Shown in pieces: positions 1-8,475 of a stretch of DNA of 64,000 nt. The notes below the pieces were generated by a model. That model was not told where the DNA came from, did no database searches, and worked only from the letters and a program-made list of their open reading frames with translations. The translations under genes and the position numbers were made by a program. The DNA lies in assembly GCF_014640975.1 (NCBI RefSeq), contig NZ_BMHO01000001.1:2180166-2244165 (forward strand), in the 5' to 3' direction. How positions within the stretch are numbered: position 1 is the first letter of the stretch; the number at the start of each line of letters is the position of its first letter. This DNA comes from Microbacterium faecale (lineage in GTDB: Bacteria > Actinomycetota > Actinomycetes > Actinomycetales > Microbacteriaceae).

Positions 1-1098
1 CACCGCACGTGGCGCAAGATCTCCCGCGGTGCGGCACCGCACAAGGTCGCGCAGCATGGGGATCCACGTGTCGTCCTCCACGTCATGGAAATAGTTGTCG
101 CCGAGCCAGCCGGGATCCGGGTGACGCATCCGGCGTGCAATCACGTCGTCGGCGGTCCCCAGCAGTCCGCTTCCGCGGAACACCGTGTTGATGAGGGTCT
201 CGTCGACGCCGAACGTATCAAGCGCAACTACCGGGATGCCACGTGCGGCCGCCTCGATCGCGGCCGTGGAGCTGACCGTCACCAACCCCTCGGCGCGGTC
301 CAGGGCGCGCGACATCGGTTCGTACGACACGACGAGGTTTGCCGGCAGCGGTCCGAGTTCGGTGAGGAGATCGACGTATCCGTCCTCCTCGCGATGCGTC
401 TCGTGCTCCCCCGGACGCCCGCGCAGCTTGACGACGACGCGGGCATCCGGCGTCGCCTTCGCCGTCTCGACGAGGATCCGTGCCACGCGCCTTCGATCTT
501 CTCGCGCTCGCGGCACGATCGCCTGGGCGGCGAAGACGAGGTCGGTGCCACCCCGGCCCGCCGGATCAGCATCGGCGATCCTGCGAGCGAACGGCAACGT
601 CGCGAGCGCGAACCGCTGGTCGATGGCGCGTTCCTTCGCTAGGGCACGGAACTCACGCACCTCCCGATGGGAGTGCACGATCATCAGGTCGCATCGGCGC
701 CGGAAGTGCAGCGCGCGCCACGTCGCGGGTACCGAGATTCCCGGTAGTCCGGACACGATCACGGGGCACGGATCTCGTCGCGAGGCCTCCCGTGCGACGA
801 CGCGCGCGACCGGACCGCGCGCCGCCGCGACGACGACGTCGGCGCGCGCAAGCCGGGCGGGCAGGTCGGTGAACGACGCGCGTCGCGCCCGCTCGGGGGG
901 CAGCCCGGATCCGGTCAGCGCGGCACGGAGCTGCACGTCGCTGACGGCGACCTCCGTATCGAGCACCACGAGCTCACCGTCGATGCGTCGATCCGCGACG
1001 AGGGCGGCCGCCCACTTCACATAGGAGTCGGTGTCGGCGACCGCCACGACGCGTATCGCTGTGTTCCCCGCCGCGGTTCGTCCGCGTTGCGACGTCAC
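1..1098 (-). CDS. DUF6716-type putative glycosyltransferase, 3' end outside window
   Basis: The frame is open from a GTG at 1098 to the window edge (366 codons, no stop), so the C-terminus is missing. The GTG overlaps the neuB stop as GTGA, the coupling style used at every junction of this operon. The protein begins with a Rossmann-like segment (IRVVAVADTDSYVKWAAAL), has no signal peptide or membrane segment, and continues with a second domain containing VTVSSTAAIEAAARGIPVV, a pattern typical of GT-B glycosyltransferases and epimerases that bind a nucleotide sugar. I recognise it as the DUF6716 family often found with actinobacterial sialic acid genes. Inference: it transfers a nonulosonic acid or another sugar of the same glycan. 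The family name is from memory and the function is not established. Confidence 0.75.
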   Translation of the reverse strand, partial: MTSQRGRTAAGNTAIRVVAVADTDSYVKWAAALVADRRIDGELVVLDTEVAVSDVQLRAALTGSGLPPERARRASFTDLPARLARADVVVAAARGPVARVVAREASRRDPCPVIVSGLPGISVPATWRALHFRRRCDLMIVHSHREVREFRALAKERAIDQRFALATLPFARRIADADPAGRGGTDLVFAAQAIVPRAREDRRRVARILVETAKATPDARVVVKLRGRPGEHETHREEDGYVDLLTELGPLPANLVVSYEPMSRALDRAEGLVTVSSTAAIEAAARGIPVVALDTFGVDETLINTVFRGSGLLGTADDVIARRMRHPDPGWLGDNYFHDVEDDTWIPMLRDLVRCRTAGDLAPRAV

Positions 1099-1967
1099 GA
1101 CAGGACACGACGGAGCTTGGCCCGCGGGGCCTCCTCGCTCGCATAGACGTGCTTGACACCGTCGCCGCGCGCGGCCTCGATGATGCGGATGTCACGCACG
1201 AGCGTCGCGAGACCGCCGGGCTCGAGCGAGGCGGCGTGATCGGATCCCCACATCGTCCGATCGAGAGTGATGTGACGTTCGACCGCGACGGCGCCGAGTG
1301 CGACCGCCGCCAGCGAGATCTGCAGGCCACGTTCATGCCCGGAGTAGCCGATCGGAACGCCAGGGAACCGATCGCGCAGCACCGGGATCATCCGCAGGTT
1401 CGCTTCGGTCGGCTCGAGCGGATAGGTCGATGTCGCATGCAGGATCGTGAGGTCGCTCGTGCCGAGAGTGTCGACAGCTCGATCGATCTCCGGCATCGTC
1501 GACATCCCGGTCGAGAGGATGATCGGCTTGCCTGTGTCGCGCAGCGCGGCGAGCAACTCCAGGTCAGTGACGCTGGCCGAGGCAACCTTGTGCGCGACGA
1601 CATCGAGCTCCTCGAGGAACTCCACGCTCGGCACATCCCACGGCGAGGCGAACCATTCGAGACCGCGCATGACGGCGTGATCGCCGATCTCGATGTACTC
1701 GTCGCGCCCGAACTCGACGCGGTGTCGGTACTCGAGGTAGGTCATCGTTCCCCACGGCGTCTCTCGCGGGACGTCTCGCATGTGTTCGGGCGTGCAGATC
1801 TCCGGCGTGCGCTTCTGGAACTTCACCGCATCCGCCCCCGCGTCCGCGGCAACGTCGATGAGCTGTTTGGCGAGCTCGACAGACCCGTTGTGATTGAGCC
1901 CGATCTCCGCGATGACGAGGGCGGGCGCGCCCCCGCCGATCTGACGAGAACCGATCATGACGCTCAT
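1095..1967 (-). CDS. neuB: N-acetylneuraminate synthase family protein (NeuB), no SAF domain
   Basis: It condenses phosphoenolpyruvate with N-acetylmannosamine or a related hexosamine to form a nine-carbon sialic (nonulosonic) acid in the cytoplasm. The 290 residues form the NeuB TIM barrel: VIAEIGLNHNGSVELAKQLI near the N-terminus, DAVKFQKR, KVASASVTD, PIILSTGMS, ILHATSTYP, IGYSGHERG and a VERHITLDRTMWGSDHAASL metal/PEP-binding segment. The protein stops at APRAKLRRVLS, just where the C-terminal antifreeze-like (SAF) domain normally begins; well-studied NeuB proteins are about 340-350 residues. The ATG at 1967 overlaps the neuA stop (ATGA), and the stop overlaps the next GTG. The exact sugar (Neu5Ac, legionaminate or other) cannot be read from the sequence. 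Confidence 0.92.
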   Translation of the reverse strand: MSVMIGSRQIGGGAPALVIAEIGLNHNGSVELAKQLIDVAADAGADAVKFQKRTPEICTPEHMRDVPRETPWGTMTYLEYRHRVEFGRDEYIEIGDHAVMRGLEWFASPWDVPSVEFLEELDVVAHKVASASVTDLELLAALRDTGKPIILSTGMSTMPEIDRAVDTLGTSDLTILHATSTYPLEPTEANLRMIPVLRDRFPGVPIGYSGHERGLQISLAAVALGAVAVERHITLDRTMWGSDHAASLEPGGLATLVRDIRIIEAARGDGVKHVYASEEAPRAKLRRVLS

Positions 1968-3154
1968 CGGCGTCTCCCTTCTGGTTGCGCCGAAACTCCG
2001 ACGCGTGCGGCCAGGACCAACTCTGCGAGCTGACGGATGGCACCGTCGCCGCCCGATCGTGTGAGGATCAGCCGGGCCCGCGCTGACGCCTCGGGGTGCG
2101 CGGAGGGAACCGCGACGGGCCATCCGACGAGATCGAGCGCCGAAGCATCGTTGATGTCGTTGCCCACGTACGCGATACGCGCGAGAGGGACGCCCACTCG
2201 CTCCGCCCATTGCACGAGCGCGCGGCCCTTGTCCTCGACCGCGTGGATGACCTCCACGCCGAGCTTCGCCGCGCGGGCCGCGACGACCGGATTGCGCTCG
2301 GTCGACAGGATGAGGACCGAGATGCCTGCTTCCCGCAGCAGCCGTACACCCATCCCATCCGACCGGCTGACGCGCACCGACTCGGTGCCGTGCTGGTCGA
2401 CACTCACGGTGTCGTCGGTGTGGACACCGTCGAAGTCAGTGACGACGGCGTCGACGTCGATGAGCGCGTCGGCGGGATCCGGCTCGAGGTGCGCGATCGC
2501 GCGCGCGACCTCGAGCTGTGCCGGAGTGTCGATCTCGATCGCCGTCTCCGCCGGCACCTCTTGCGCGTCGAGGCGTCCGAAGAACCGATGGGCTGCGGCG
2601 CGGAATCCCGCGGCGTCCATGACGTAGAACGCCCCCGTCTCGACGAGCTGCGGCGGCCGGTCCTGGCGGCGCGGACGGTCACGGGCATCGTGTCCGGTTG
2701 GCACTGTCGCGCCCCCGCGCCTCGTCCAGACGAACTCGCCAGATGCGCGCGCGGAGAACACGCTGTCGGCGTCGCCGGAGGAGACGCGCGCCACGGCGTC
2801 GCGCAAGCCGGCTGCGGGGATGAAGGGACTCGTCGCCTGCAGGAACGCCAGGACCTGCGGACGTACGCCGCGGTCAGCGAGCACGTCGAGTGCGTGCAAC
2901 AGCGCGGACTCCGACGTCGCCGCGTCCCCCGCGAGCTCCGCGGGTCGCGCGACCAGCTCCGCGCTCCATGCACGCGCGGTCTGCGCGATCTGTTCGTCGT
3001 CGGTCGACACGACGACGTGATCGATGCCGGCGGCGCGGGCCGAGCGAACGGCGCGCGCCACGAGCGGAATGCCGCCGACGCGGGCGACGTTCTTCCCCGG
3101 AACGCCCCGGGACCCCCCGCGCGCGGGAATGATCGCGACGACACCCGACGTCAT
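1964..3154 (-). CDS. neuA: CMP-sialic acid synthetase fused to a HAD phosphatase (NeuA-HAD)
   Basis: A two-domain protein of 396 residues. Residues 1-225 are a CMP-N-acylneuraminate cytidylyltransferase: the CTP-binding signature IIPARGGSRGVPGKN (8-22), STDDEQIA, FLQATSPF and VETGAFYVMD. Residues 232-396 are a KdsC-like HAD phosphatase: nucleophile and general acid in DFDGV (Asp240, Asp242), LSTERN as motif II, a conserved lysine in DKGRAL and motif IV GNDINDASAL. The first domain activates the sialic acid with CTP; the second may remove a 9-phosphate or act as an oligomerisation domain, as in vertebrate CMAS, whose C-terminus is also HAD-like. All HAD acids needed for catalysis appear present. 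It starts at ATG 3154, overlapping the upstream stop, and ends in an ATGA overlap with neuB. Confidence 0.93.
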   Translation of the reverse strand: MTSGVVAIIPARGGSRGVPGKNVARVGGIPLVARAVRSARAAGIDHVVVSTDDEQIAQTARAWSAELVARPAELAGDAATSESALLHALDVLADRGVRPQVLAFLQATSPFIPAAGLRDAVARVSSGDADSVFSARASGEFVWTRRGGATVPTGHDARDRPRRQDRPPQLVETGAFYVMDAAGFRAAAHRFFGRLDAQEVPAETAIEIDTPAQLEVARAIAHLEPDPADALIDVDAVVTDFDGVHTDDTVSVDQHGTESVRVSRSDGMGVRLLREAGISVLILSTERNPVVAARAAKLGVEVIHAVEDKGRALVQWAERVGVPLARIAYVGNDINDASALDLVGWPVAVPSAHPEASARARLILTRSGGDGAIRQLAELVLAARVGVSAQPEGRRR

Positions 3155-4077
3155 CGCACCGCCCCTTCCGGCGTCACGAATGGCCGCTCGCGAACGACGA
3201 CCGGCGATCCCTCGAGCACTCGCCGCAGCGTCGTCGCGGCGCTCGTCGGCAGCGTCACGATCTCGCGCGGGACGCGTCGACCGGCGAGAACGAGTTCGAT
3301 GGGGAGTCCCGTACGCACGACCCGTACGCGCGGAAGCGCCGCGACCGCCGCGAGCACATCCTCTTCCTCGCGACGGTGCGGCAGATACGCCGTGTCGGCA
3401 CCGCGCGCGCTGTCTCGCACCCACTGTAAGTATTCTGTTCGCGGCATATGCCGGTCGACGACGCGTGCGCTACCCAGGATCACGCGATCCTCGCGCACTG
3501 CGGCAGCCGCTGGAGTCCTTGCGGCCGCCGCGCGCAGCCACTCGAACGCGTGGAGCTGGACTCGGACGCCGAGATCCCGCAGCCGACCCGCGCGCCCCTC
3601 GCCCAGGTCGAACGTTGTGAAGATCCTGGCGTCACCAGCGACGGCCCGCAGCCGGATCGCGTCGAGCGCGAGCGGCGCGAGGCGTCGTGCCACAGCGCGC
3701 TCGGCAACGCCCGGGCGCGTGAGCGGGCGCGCTCCAGCGATGGCGTCGACGAAGTCGAGAGTGGCGAGCCCGTCGTCGAGGAACGTGAGTCGGCGCGGGC
3801 GCAGCACGGTGACCGCCAGCCGGAACTGCCCCGAGAATCCGTCACCGACAAGCCAATGGTCGTGACGACGCAGCGTTCGCCACGGGATTCCGTAATAGCC
3901 GGCCTGCTCACCGAACAGGGCATCGAGTCGATTGAGCACACCTGCCGTCTTCTCGACCTGCGGTGCGAGTCGCGCCGCCAGGTCGACGCGAGTGCGATGG
4001 GCCGCGGCCCACTCCGCCGCGCCGATCATCTGCAGGGGCGATTCGACCCACGCCAGCGGCGCGTCGTCGTGCGGCAT
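3151..4077 (-). CDS. Sialyltransferase-like protein (polysialyltransferase / GT52 type)
   Basis: Probable glycosyltransferase that uses CMP-sialic acid to decorate a surface glycan. It carries the short motifs of bacterial sialyltransferases: ESPLQ near the N-terminus (residues 12-16), an acidic DDG (101-103) expected to hold the catalytic acid, a YLPHRREEE segment with the CMP-binding histidine (about 234), and a late LPTSAATTL serine/threonine motif. The ESPLQ opening is typical of the alpha-2,8-polysialyltransferase and LsgB/GT52 families. No transmembrane segment is seen. I chose ATG 4077 because GGAGGA lies four bases upstream; a GTG at 4128 would add 17 residues but sits directly against its Shine-Dalgarno. 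It is the first gene of the four-gene operon. Acceptor and linkage are unknown. Confidence 0.8.
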   Translation of the reverse strand: MPHDDAPLAWVESPLQMIGAAEWAAAHRTRVDLAARLAPQVEKTAGVLNRLDALFGEQAGYYGIPWRTLRRHDHWLVGDGFSGQFRLAVTVLRPRRLTFLDDGLATLDFVDAIAGARPLTRPGVAERAVARRLAPLALDAIRLRAVAGDARIFTTFDLGEGRAGRLRDLGVRVQLHAFEWLRAAAARTPAAAAVREDRVILGSARVVDRHMPRTEYLQWVRDSARGADTAYLPHRREEEDVLAAVAALPRVRVVRTGLPIELVLAGRRVPREIVTLPTSAATTLRRVLEGSPVVVRERPFVTPEGAVR

Positions 4078-4160
4078 CGGTCCTCCGGTAGCGAGCGACG
4101 GGCGGTTCCATCCGAACCGTTCGCTCACCCTCCTCCGGAGGGGTTAACGTCGACGCGCGC

Positions 4161-5030
4161 TCAGGTGACGAGCTCGTGACGCGTCGATGAAACCTCGGGC
4201 GTGAGCACGCGTTGCGCGCCCGCGTAGACGTTCATGCGATCGCCGCGGAGGAAGCCCACGAGCGTCATGCCGGCTTCGGCGGCCAGCTCGACGGCCAGGC
4301 TCGACGGCGCTGACACCGCGGCGATCATCGGGATTCCTGCCATTGCCGCCTTCTGCGCGAGTTCGAACGCCACGCGCCCCGAGACCATCAGGATGTGCCC
4401 CGCCAAGGGGACGTGGTCGTTCATCGCCGCCCAACCGACCACCTTGTCGACCGCGTTGTGGCGACCCACGTCCTCTCGCAGGACGATGAGCTCGCCCGTG
4501 CGGCCGTCGAACAGCGCCGCCGCGTGCAGCCCGCCGGTCTTGTCGAAGACCTCCTGCTGCGCGCGCAGCGCGTCGGGAAAGGTCGCGAGCATCGCGGCGT
4601 CGATCTCCAGCGGATCCGTCGACACGTCGTACACCGACTCCGTGCGCACCGCGTCGATCGATGCCTTGCCGCACACGCCGCACGAGCTCGTCATATAGAC
4701 GCGGCGAGCCATCTCCGCCCCGGGAAGCGGGACGCCTGGCGCGAGCGCGATGTCGAGGACGTTGTAGGTGTTGTCCGCACCCCCCGTTCCGGGGCCGCCG
4801 CAGTGAATCGCGCCGACGACGTCGGATCCGGCGCGGATCGCGCCCTCGGAGAGCAGGAACCCCGTCGCGAGTTCGACGTCGTGCCCGGGCGTGCGCATCG
4901 TCACCGACAGGGGTTCGCCCGCGACCCGGATCTCGAGCGGCTCCTCGACCGCGAGCGTGTCCGGTCGTCGACGCGGCTCGGCTCCGAGCGTGATCCGCGT
5001 GACCGGGCGTCGCTGCGTGATGCGTCCCAT
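4161..5030 (-). CDS. fdhD: Formate dehydrogenase accessory sulfurtransferase FdhD
   Basis: FdhD carries sulfur from a cysteine desulfurase (IscS in E. coli) to the molybdenum-bis-MGD cofactor and is needed for formate dehydrogenase-type enzymes. The 289-residue protein has the persulfide-carrying loop [10 protein letters not shown] (Cys117 and Cys120), [15 protein letters not shown] early, and [15 protein letters not shown] plus [16 protein letters not shown] in the C-terminal half, all family hallmarks. It starts 3 bases after the stop of the oxidoreductase gene, so the two are cotranscribed; that oxidoreductase is the obvious client. Confidence 0.96.
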   Translation of the reverse strand: MGRITQRRPVTRITLGAEPRRRPDTLAVEEPLEIRVAGEPLSVTMRTPGHDVELATGFLLSEGAIRAGSDVVGAIHCGGPGTGGADNTYNVLDIALAPGVPLPGAEMARRVYMTSSCGVCGKASIDAVRTESVYDVSTDPLEIDAAMLATFPDALRAQQEVFDKTGGLHAAALFDGRTGELIVLREDVGRHNAVDKVVGWAAMNDHVPLAGHILMVSGRVAFELAQKAAMAGIPMIAAVSAPSSLAVELAAEAGMTLVGFLRGDRMNVYAGAQRVLTPEVSSTRHELVT

Positions 5031-5033
5031 CAG

Positions 5034-7340
5034 TTACCCGCGTCTCGCGAACCGGACGATGATCGACTTCGACGTCGGCGTGCCGCTGTCGTCCGCGAAC
5101 GATTCGAGTGGCACGAGAACGTTCGTCTCGGGGTAGTACGCTGCGGCGTTTCGTCGGGGCGTGTCGTAGGACACGAGCCGGAACTCCTCCGCGCGACGTT
5201 CCTCGAGGCCATTCGGGCCGTGCCACTCCGACACGACGTCGACGATGTCCCCATCCTCGAAGCCCTGCTCGTGGATGTCATCCGGATGTGTGAGCACGAC
5301 GCGCCTGCCGTCGTGGATGCCACGGTACCGGTCGTCCTTGCCGTAGATCGTGGTGTTGTACTGGTCGTGCGACCGCAGCGTCTGCAGGAGCACGCGTCCG
5401 GCGGGAATGTGCGGGTACTCGAGGCGGTTGGCGGTGAACATCGCCTTGCCGGTCGCGGTTGCGAACTGGCGGGTGTCTCGAGGCGGGTTCGGCAGGTAGA
5501 ACGTCCGCCCCTTCTGGATCCGCTCCTCGTACCGCTCGAAGCCGGGGACGACGCGCGAGATGTGATCGCGGATCCGCGCGTAGTCGCCTTCCAGTGCCTG
5601 CCAGTCGGCGCGCGGAGCGTCCTCGCGCCCCGCGAACACGCGCTCGCACAGGCGAGCGAGGATCGCGACCTCGCTCAGCATGTCGCTCGATGGCGGCTCG
5701 AGACGGCCCCGAGATCCGTGCACCGCGCCCATCGAATCCTCCACCGTCACGCGCTGGTCGCCCGAGCCTCGGCGATCGCGATCCGTGCGTCCGAGGGTCG
5801 GCAGGATGATCGCGCGGCGGCCCGTGACGACATGCGAGCGGTTGAGCTTCGTCGACACGTGCGCCGTGAGGCCCGTCTTCGCCATGCCGGACTCGACGAT
5901 CGCGGTGTCGGGGGTGGCGCTGACGAAGTTGCCGCCGACCGCGAGGAAGAACCGCACCTTCCCGGCGTCCATGGCGCGGATCGCGGCGACGGTGTCGTAT
6001 CCGTGTTCCCGCGGCGCCGTGAACGCGAACTCCTCGTCGAGAGCATCGAGGAAGTCCGTCGGAGGCTTCTCGTAGATGCCCATCGTGCGGTCACCCTGCA
6101 CGTTGGAGTGCCCGCGCACGGGGCACACGCCGGCGCCGGGTCGCCCGATGTTGCCCTGAAGCAGGAGCACGTTGACGACATCGCGCAGGGTGGCGACGGA
6201 GTGCTTGTGCTGGGTGAGCCCCATCGCCCAGCAGACGATCGTCTTGGACGATGCGCGCACGCGCTCCGCGAGCTCGCGGATCCGCTTCTCGTCGAGGCCC
6301 GTCGCGACCTCGATCTCGTTCCAGGAGACCTGCTCGGCCGCCTCGGCGTACTCGGCGTAACCCGAGGTGTGGGCGTCGATGAAGGTTGTGTCGAGCACGC
6401 CGCCGCGGATGGCGTGCTGCTCGATGAGGTGCTTGCCGATGCCGATGAACAGCGCCTGGTCGCCGCCGAGGCGGATCTGCACGAAGTCGTCGGTCAGCTG
6501 CGTGCCGCCGAGGATCATGCCGCGCGCGGTCTGCGGATTCTTGAAGTGCAGGAGGCCGGCTTCGGGCAGCGGGTTGATCGCGACGATCGTCGCGCCGCGC
6601 TGCTTCGCCTTCTCGAGCGCGGTGAGCATGCGCGGGTGGTTCGTCCCCGGGTTCTGCCCGGCGATGATCAGCAGATCCGCATCGTGGATGTCGGTGATCG
6701 ACACGGTGCCCTTGCCGATGCCCAGCGTCTGCCCCAGAGCGGATCCGCTCGACTCGTGGCACATGTTCGAACAGTCGGGCAGGTTGTTCGTGCCGTAGCC
6801 ACGCACGAGCAGCTGATACAGGAACGCCGCCTCGTTCGAGGTGCGGCCCGAGGTGTAGAACACCGCCTCGTCAGGATCGTCGAGCGCGCGCAGCTCGTCG
6901 GCGAGGATGTCGAGCGCCTCGTCCCAGGACAGCGGGCGATAGTGCGTCGCCCCCTCGTCGAGGATCATCGGGTGGGTCAGGCGCCCCTGCTGTCCGAGCC
7001 ACCAGTCGTCGTGCGAGCGCAGCTCCTCGATCGAGTGCTCGGCGAAGAACTCCGGTCCGATACGTCGGATCGTCGCTTCCTCGGCGACGGCCTTGGCGCC
7101 GTTCTCGCAGAACTCGGCCATGTGGCGCCGGTCCTCTTCCGGCCACGCGCAGCCGGGGCAGTCGAACCCGTCCTTCTGGTTCACTCGGAGCAGGGTCTCG
7201 GCGGTGCGCTTGACACCCATCTGCTCGAGCGAGATCTTCAGGGAGTTCACGACTCCCGGCACACCGACCGCGTGCGTCTGCCGGGGGCGGACGGTCAGCT
7301 TCGACTCGTCGATGTCGTGTTTCGGAGGCCTCGTCACCAT
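5034..7340 (-). CDS. FdhF/YdeP family molybdopterin oxidoreductase
   Basis: A 768-residue bis-MGD molybdoenzyme of the FdhF/YdeP group (formate dehydrogenase alpha-like). An N-terminal FDCPGCAWPE segment is followed by the catalytic region with NNLPDCSNMCHESSG, where a cysteine would be the molybdenum ligand, then IIAGQNPGTNHPRM, CWAMGLTQHKHSV and VRGHSNVQGDRTMG cofactor-binding loops, and a C-terminal molydopterin-dinucleotide binding domain (TLRSHDQYNTTIYG). No twin-arginine signal is present, so it is cytoplasmic. Members resemble formate dehydrogenases, but the physiological reaction of this subgroup is uncertain and no electron-transfer subunit or cofactor gene lies nearby. ATG 7340 is chosen because the longer frame upstream would overlap the divergent FUSC gene. 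It forms an operon with fdhD. Confidence 0.92.
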   Translation of the reverse strand: MVTRPPKHDIDESKLTVRPRQTHAVGVPGVVNSLKISLEQMGVKRTAETLLRVNQKDGFDCPGCAWPEEDRRHMAEFCENGAKAVAEEATIRRIGPEFFAEHSIEELRSHDDWWLGQQGRLTHPMILDEGATHYRPLSWDEALDILADELRALDDPDEAVFYTSGRTSNEAAFLYQLLVRGYGTNNLPDCSNMCHESSGSALGQTLGIGKGTVSITDIHDADLLIIAGQNPGTNHPRMLTALEKAKQRGATIVAINPLPEAGLLHFKNPQTARGMILGGTQLTDDFVQIRLGGDQALFIGIGKHLIEQHAIRGGVLDTTFIDAHTSGYAEYAEAAEQVSWNEIEVATGLDEKRIRELAERVRASSKTIVCWAMGLTQHKHSVATLRDVVNVLLLQGNIGRPGAGVCPVRGHSNVQGDRTMGIYEKPPTDFLDALDEEFAFTAPREHGYDTVAAIRAMDAGKVRFFLAVGGNFVSATPDTAIVESGMAKTGLTAHVSTKLNRSHVVTGRRAIILPTLGRTDRDRRGSGDQRVTVEDSMGAVHGSRGRLEPPSSDMLSEVAILARLCERVFAGREDAPRADWQALEGDYARIRDHISRVVPGFERYEERIQKGRTFYLPNPPRDTRQFATATGKAMFTANRLEYPHIPAGRVLLQTLRSHDQYNTTIYGKDDRYRGIHDGRRVVLTHPDDIHEQGFEDGDIVDVVSEWHGPNGLEERRAEEFRLVSYDTPRRNAAAYYPETNVLVPLESFADDSGTPTSKSIIVRFARRG

Positions 7341-7406
7341 GAGGCCATCGTAGTCCGCGCGGCGCAGGTGACGGGCAACCGCCCACCCACGTCGTACGGT
7401 GGTGCC

Positions 7407-8450
7407 ATGAGCGTGATCTCGGCGGTGCGGGCCCAGCGGCGATCGCCCCTGTTGCAGGTCGTGAAGTCCTCCGTCGCGACGCTCGCCGCGTGGTTCCTGT
7501 CCGTGCTGGCGATCCCCGACGGGCCTGCCCCGGTCTTTGCCGCCATCGCCGCGCTCCTCGTCGTCCAACCGAGCGTCAACCAGTCGATGCTGAAGGCCGT
7601 CGAGCGTTCGATCGGCGTTCTCGTGGGCGTCGTGGTGGCCTCGGCGCTCGGACTGCTGCTCGGCGAGGCCTCGTGGGTACTGATGGTCGCGATCGTCGTC
7701 TCGCTCGTCGGAGCCTGGGCCCTGAAGATGACGCCCGGCACGACGAACCAAGTCGGGATCAGCGCACTGCTGATCCTGACGCTCGGGGCGGCCACCCCCG
7801 ACTACGCGGTGGCGCGCGTCGTCGAAACGATGATCGGTGCGGCCATCGGGTTCGTGGTCAACCTCGTCCTGGTCCCGCCGGTGGCGGTCGGCCCCGCGCA
7901 CCGCGCGCTCGACGCGCTCGGCGACGAGGTCGCCGCCACAATGGAACGTCTCGCGTCCGCGCTCGAGGCGCCGCAGTCACCAGCCGCGCGCGAAGAACTG
8001 CTCCTCACGGCCCGCCTGCTGCGTCCAATGCGCGTCTCGGCCGAGACCGCAATCGACGACGCGGCTGATTCGCTCACACTGAACCCCCGCGGGCGACGGC
8101 ATCGGCGTGAGCTTACTGACGTGCGCGATCTCCTCAATCGTCTGTCCTCCGTCGTGACCCAGGTGCTCGGCATGACGCGCGCCTACTACGACCGATACGA
8201 CGACGACCTGGCGAGCGAGGCGGCGGTGATCGGCATCGCCGAACAGCTGCGTCGCGCCGCCCACGACGTCCGCCTGGAGCTGCGCCGCACGCCGACCACG
8301 AAGGCGGATCCCACCGTGACGGAGACACTCCCTGCGCTCACGCGTCCGTACACCGTCGTCGCGCCGACCGGCGACCACTGGATCCTCATCGGAGCGCTTC
8401 TCGAGGACCTGCGCCGGATTCACGGCGAGGTCTCGGGCGACGAGGCCTGA
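7407..8450 (+). CDS. FUSC / aromatic acid exporter family membrane protein
   Basis: An integral membrane protein of 347 residues. The first ~160 residues hold about five hydrophobic segments (for example TLAAWFLSVLAI, VFAAIAALLVV, VLVGVVVASALGLLLG, ALLILTLGAA, IGFVVNLVLVPPVAVG), followed by a long soluble helical tail. The segment ALLVVQPSVNQSML matches the conserved region of FUSC/ArAE proteins (fusaric or aromatic acid efflux). The substrate is unknown. The gene starts 67 bases from the divergent oxidoreductase gene, so the short gap must hold both promoters. A second, shortened relative lies at 20044-21000. Confidence 0.86.
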   Translation: MSVISAVRAQRRSPLLQVVKSSVATLAAWFLSVLAIPDGPAPVFAAIAALLVVQPSVNQSMLKAVERSIGVLVGVVVASALGLLLGEASWVLMVAIVVSLVGAWALKMTPGTTNQVGISALLILTLGAATPDYAVARVVETMIGAAIGFVVNLVLVPPVAVGPAHRALDALGDEVAATMERLASALEAPQSPAAREELLLTARLLRPMRVSAETAIDDAADSLTLNPRGRRHRRELTDVRDLLNRLSSVVTQVLGMTRAYYDRYDDDLASEAAVIGIAEQLRRAAHDVRLELRRTPTTKADPTVTETLPALTRPYTVVAPTGDHWILIGALLEDLRRIHGEVSGDEA

Positions 8451-8475
8451 GGCGCGCACGCTAGCGTAGGACGCC

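Noticed and set aside
4395..8450. A plus-strand open frame of over 1300 codons running into the FUSC gene
   Set aside because: Only the last 347 codons, from ATG 7407, resemble a protein family. The rest is antisense to fdhD and the molybdoenzyme and is open only because of high GC content.
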